A stretch of 64,000 nucleotides of DNA from an uncultured Eubacteriales bacterium (GTDB taxonomy: Bacteria > Bacillota > Clostridia > Peptostreptococcales > Anaerovoracaceae), in NCBI GenBank assembly GCA_902795265.1, contig CADBKM010000003.1, positions 1-64,000 on the forward strand, read 5' to 3'. A model generated the notes under the pieces. That model ran no database searches. It was not told where the DNA came from and saw only the letters and a list, made by a program, of their open reading frames with translations. Both the position numbers and the translations under genes were made by a program. This document shows positions 62,883-64,000 of the stretch, in pieces (the first letter of the stretch is position 1; the number at the start of each line of letters is the position of its first letter).

Positions 62883-64000
62883 ATGCGCAACGACAGATAC
62901 GATTTCACTGCAATAGAATCAAAGTGGCAGAAGATTTGGGCAGAAGAAGAAGCTTTCAAGACAGTTGAGGACGATTCGAAAGAAAAGTATTACGTTCTCG
63001 AGATGTTTCCGTATCCATCAGGCAAGCTTCACATGGGCCATGTCAGAAACTATTCGATCGGAGACGTTATAGCCAGATATAAGAAGATGGCCGGTTTCAA
63101 CGTACTCCATCCGATGGGATATGACTCGTTCGGACTCCCTGCAGAAAACGCTGCTATTCAGCACAATGCTGAGCCTGCAAAGTGGACCTATGACAACATG
63201 GACGAAATGGATAAGCAGCTTGCAAGCATGGGACTGTCCTATGACTGGAACCGCAGAGTCGCAACCTGCACACCTGAGTACTACAAATGGACTCAGTGGC
63301 TTTTCATTCAGTTCTATAAAAAAGGTCTTGCTTATAAGAAGGACAACCCGGTCAACTGGTGCCCGAGCTGCCAGACCGTTCTTGCCAACGAGCAGGTAGT
63401 GGATGGAAAGTGCGAAAGATGCAAGACTGAAGTTACAAAAAAGAATCTGTCTCAGTGGTATCTCAAGATCACAGATTACGCTGACAGGCTGCTCGACAAC
63501 CTCGACAAGCTCGAAGGCTGGCCTGACAAGGTAAAGACAATGCAGCGCAACTGGATCGGCAAGAGCTACGGCGCAAATATCAATTTTGAGATCAAGGATT
63601 CCGACAAGGTTCTTGAAGTATTCACAACAAGAGCTGATACACTCTTCGGTGCTACATACATGGTAATGTCACCGGAGCATCCTTATGTTAATGAGCTCGT
63701 TGCAGGCCGTCCTGAAGAAGCAGCAGTAGAGGCATATCAGGAAAAAGCACGCCGCATGAGCGACATCGAAAGAACTTCGACGAGCAACGAGAAGACAGGT
63801 GTATTTACCGGCAGATATGCAATAAACCCTGTTAACGGCAAAGAGATCCCAATCTACATCTCGGATTACGTACTCATGGGTTACGGAACCGGAGCTATCA
63901 TGGCTGTTCCTGCTCACGACCAGAGAGACTTTGATTTTGCAAAGGCTTTCGACCTTGAGATCATACCTGTAGTCGATCCTGAAGATCCATCGATCGACCT
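62883..64000 (+). CDS. leuS: Leucyl-tRNA synthetase, N-terminal part
   Basis: Charges tRNA-Leu; the window ends after 372 codons, with no stop in frame. Class I HIGH motif as HMGH in [16 protein letters not shown] (near 43-58), the zinc-type cysteines WCPSC and CERC (near 160-182), and the start of the editing domain with [18 protein letters not shown] near 242-259 and [20 protein letters not shown] near 332-351, containing the editing aspartate in the DQRD segment. GGGG site before the ATG. In contrast to ileS its HIGH motif is normal. Confidence 0.97.
   Translation, partial: MRNDRYDFTAIESKWQKIWAEEEAFKTVEDDSKEKYYVLEMFPYPSGKLHMGHVRNYSIGDVIARYKKMAGFNVLHPMGYDSFGLPAENAAIQHNAEPAKWTYDNMDEMDKQLASMGLSYDWNRRVATCTPEYYKWTQWLFIQFYKKGLAYKKDNPVNWCPSCQTVLANEQVVDGKCERCKTEVTKKNLSQWYLKITDYADRLLDNLDKLEGWPDKVKTMQRNWIGKSYGANINFEIKDSDKVLEVFTTRADTLFGATYMVMSPEHPYVNELVAGRPEEAAVEAYQEKARRMSDIERTSTSNEKTGVFTGRYAINPVNGKEIPIYISDYVLMGYGTGAIMAVPAHDQRDFDFAKAFDLEIIPVVDPEDPSID

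Noticed and set aside
1..64000. CRISPR arrays, insertion sequences, prophage or rRNA operons
   Set aside because: No regularly spaced repeats, transposase or phage gene families, or rRNA sequence were seen on either strand.

Overview
The window is a gene-dense stretch of ordinary chromosome from an anaerobic member of the Firmicutes, class Clostridia. Evidence for this is the Gram-positive order plsX-rnc-smc-ftsY, a dnaG-rpoD(sigA)-trmK block, a rel-MBL-hemZ-hisS-aspS run, a butyrate kinase, a giant 2-hydroxyacyl-CoA dehydratase activase-like protein, strong AGGAGG ribosome sites, many TTG starts and moderate GC. A family such as Anaerovoracaceae (old Clostridiales family XIII) is a guess, not a demonstrated placement. 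No phage, transposon, CRISPR array or rRNA operon is visible.

Layout. 1-567: a terminator, a small leftward membrane-protein gene and the ileS promoter. 569-4822: ileS and rlmN, separated by a terminator. 4928-16917: one long tightly overlapped run, plsX-rnc-smc-ftsY-der-plsY-gpsA-miaB-cls, joining phospholipid synthesis, RNA maturation, ribosome assembly and chromosome and membrane-protein machinery. 16942-22208: an M50 protease, nth, sbcD and sbcC (DNA repair). 22251-24325: pgk-tpiA with its own promoter. 24342-26496: secG followed by a gene for a protein that looks like a membrane pyrophosphatase stripped of its catalytic motifs. 26607-32124: butyrate kinase, pheS, pheT and a pseudouridine synthase, converging on leftward nadK. 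33036-38337: an unknown acidic protein, dgt, dnaG, rpoD, trmK. 38382-43838: RNase P RNA, the 1441-residue activase-like protein, yebC. 43852-46020: a probable 6S RNA, a structured leader with its own promoter and terminator, then yhdT-panF (pantothenate uptake). 46072-51003: a P1-family peptidase with a large acidic insert, polA, coaE. 51078-51203: tRNA-Leu(GAG) and the 3' remnant of another tRNA. 51234-64000: yajC, secDF, rel, an MBL hydrolase, hemZ, hisS, aspS, nadD, yqeK, rsfS and the first part of leuS.

How it fits together. Most genes are core housekeeping: five aminoacyl-tRNA synthetases, three Sec translocon pieces (SecG, YajC, SecDF), the SRP receptor, the Smc ATPase, replication primase with the main sigma factor, and two global small RNAs. 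Neighbouring genes very often overlap by 1 to 11 bases, so translational coupling is the rule.

Most worth following up: (1) the intact but catalytically empty pyrophosphatase-like membrane protein behind secG; (2) an IleRS whose HIGH signature reads GIHH, the form linked to extreme mupirocin resistance; (3) the structured leader before the pantothenate transporter genes; (4) the roughly 190-residue acidic insert placed just before the self-cleavage site of the P1 peptidase; (5) the tRNA 3' fragment beside tRNA-Leu. All database-type statements are from memory of the families; nothing was searched or computed.
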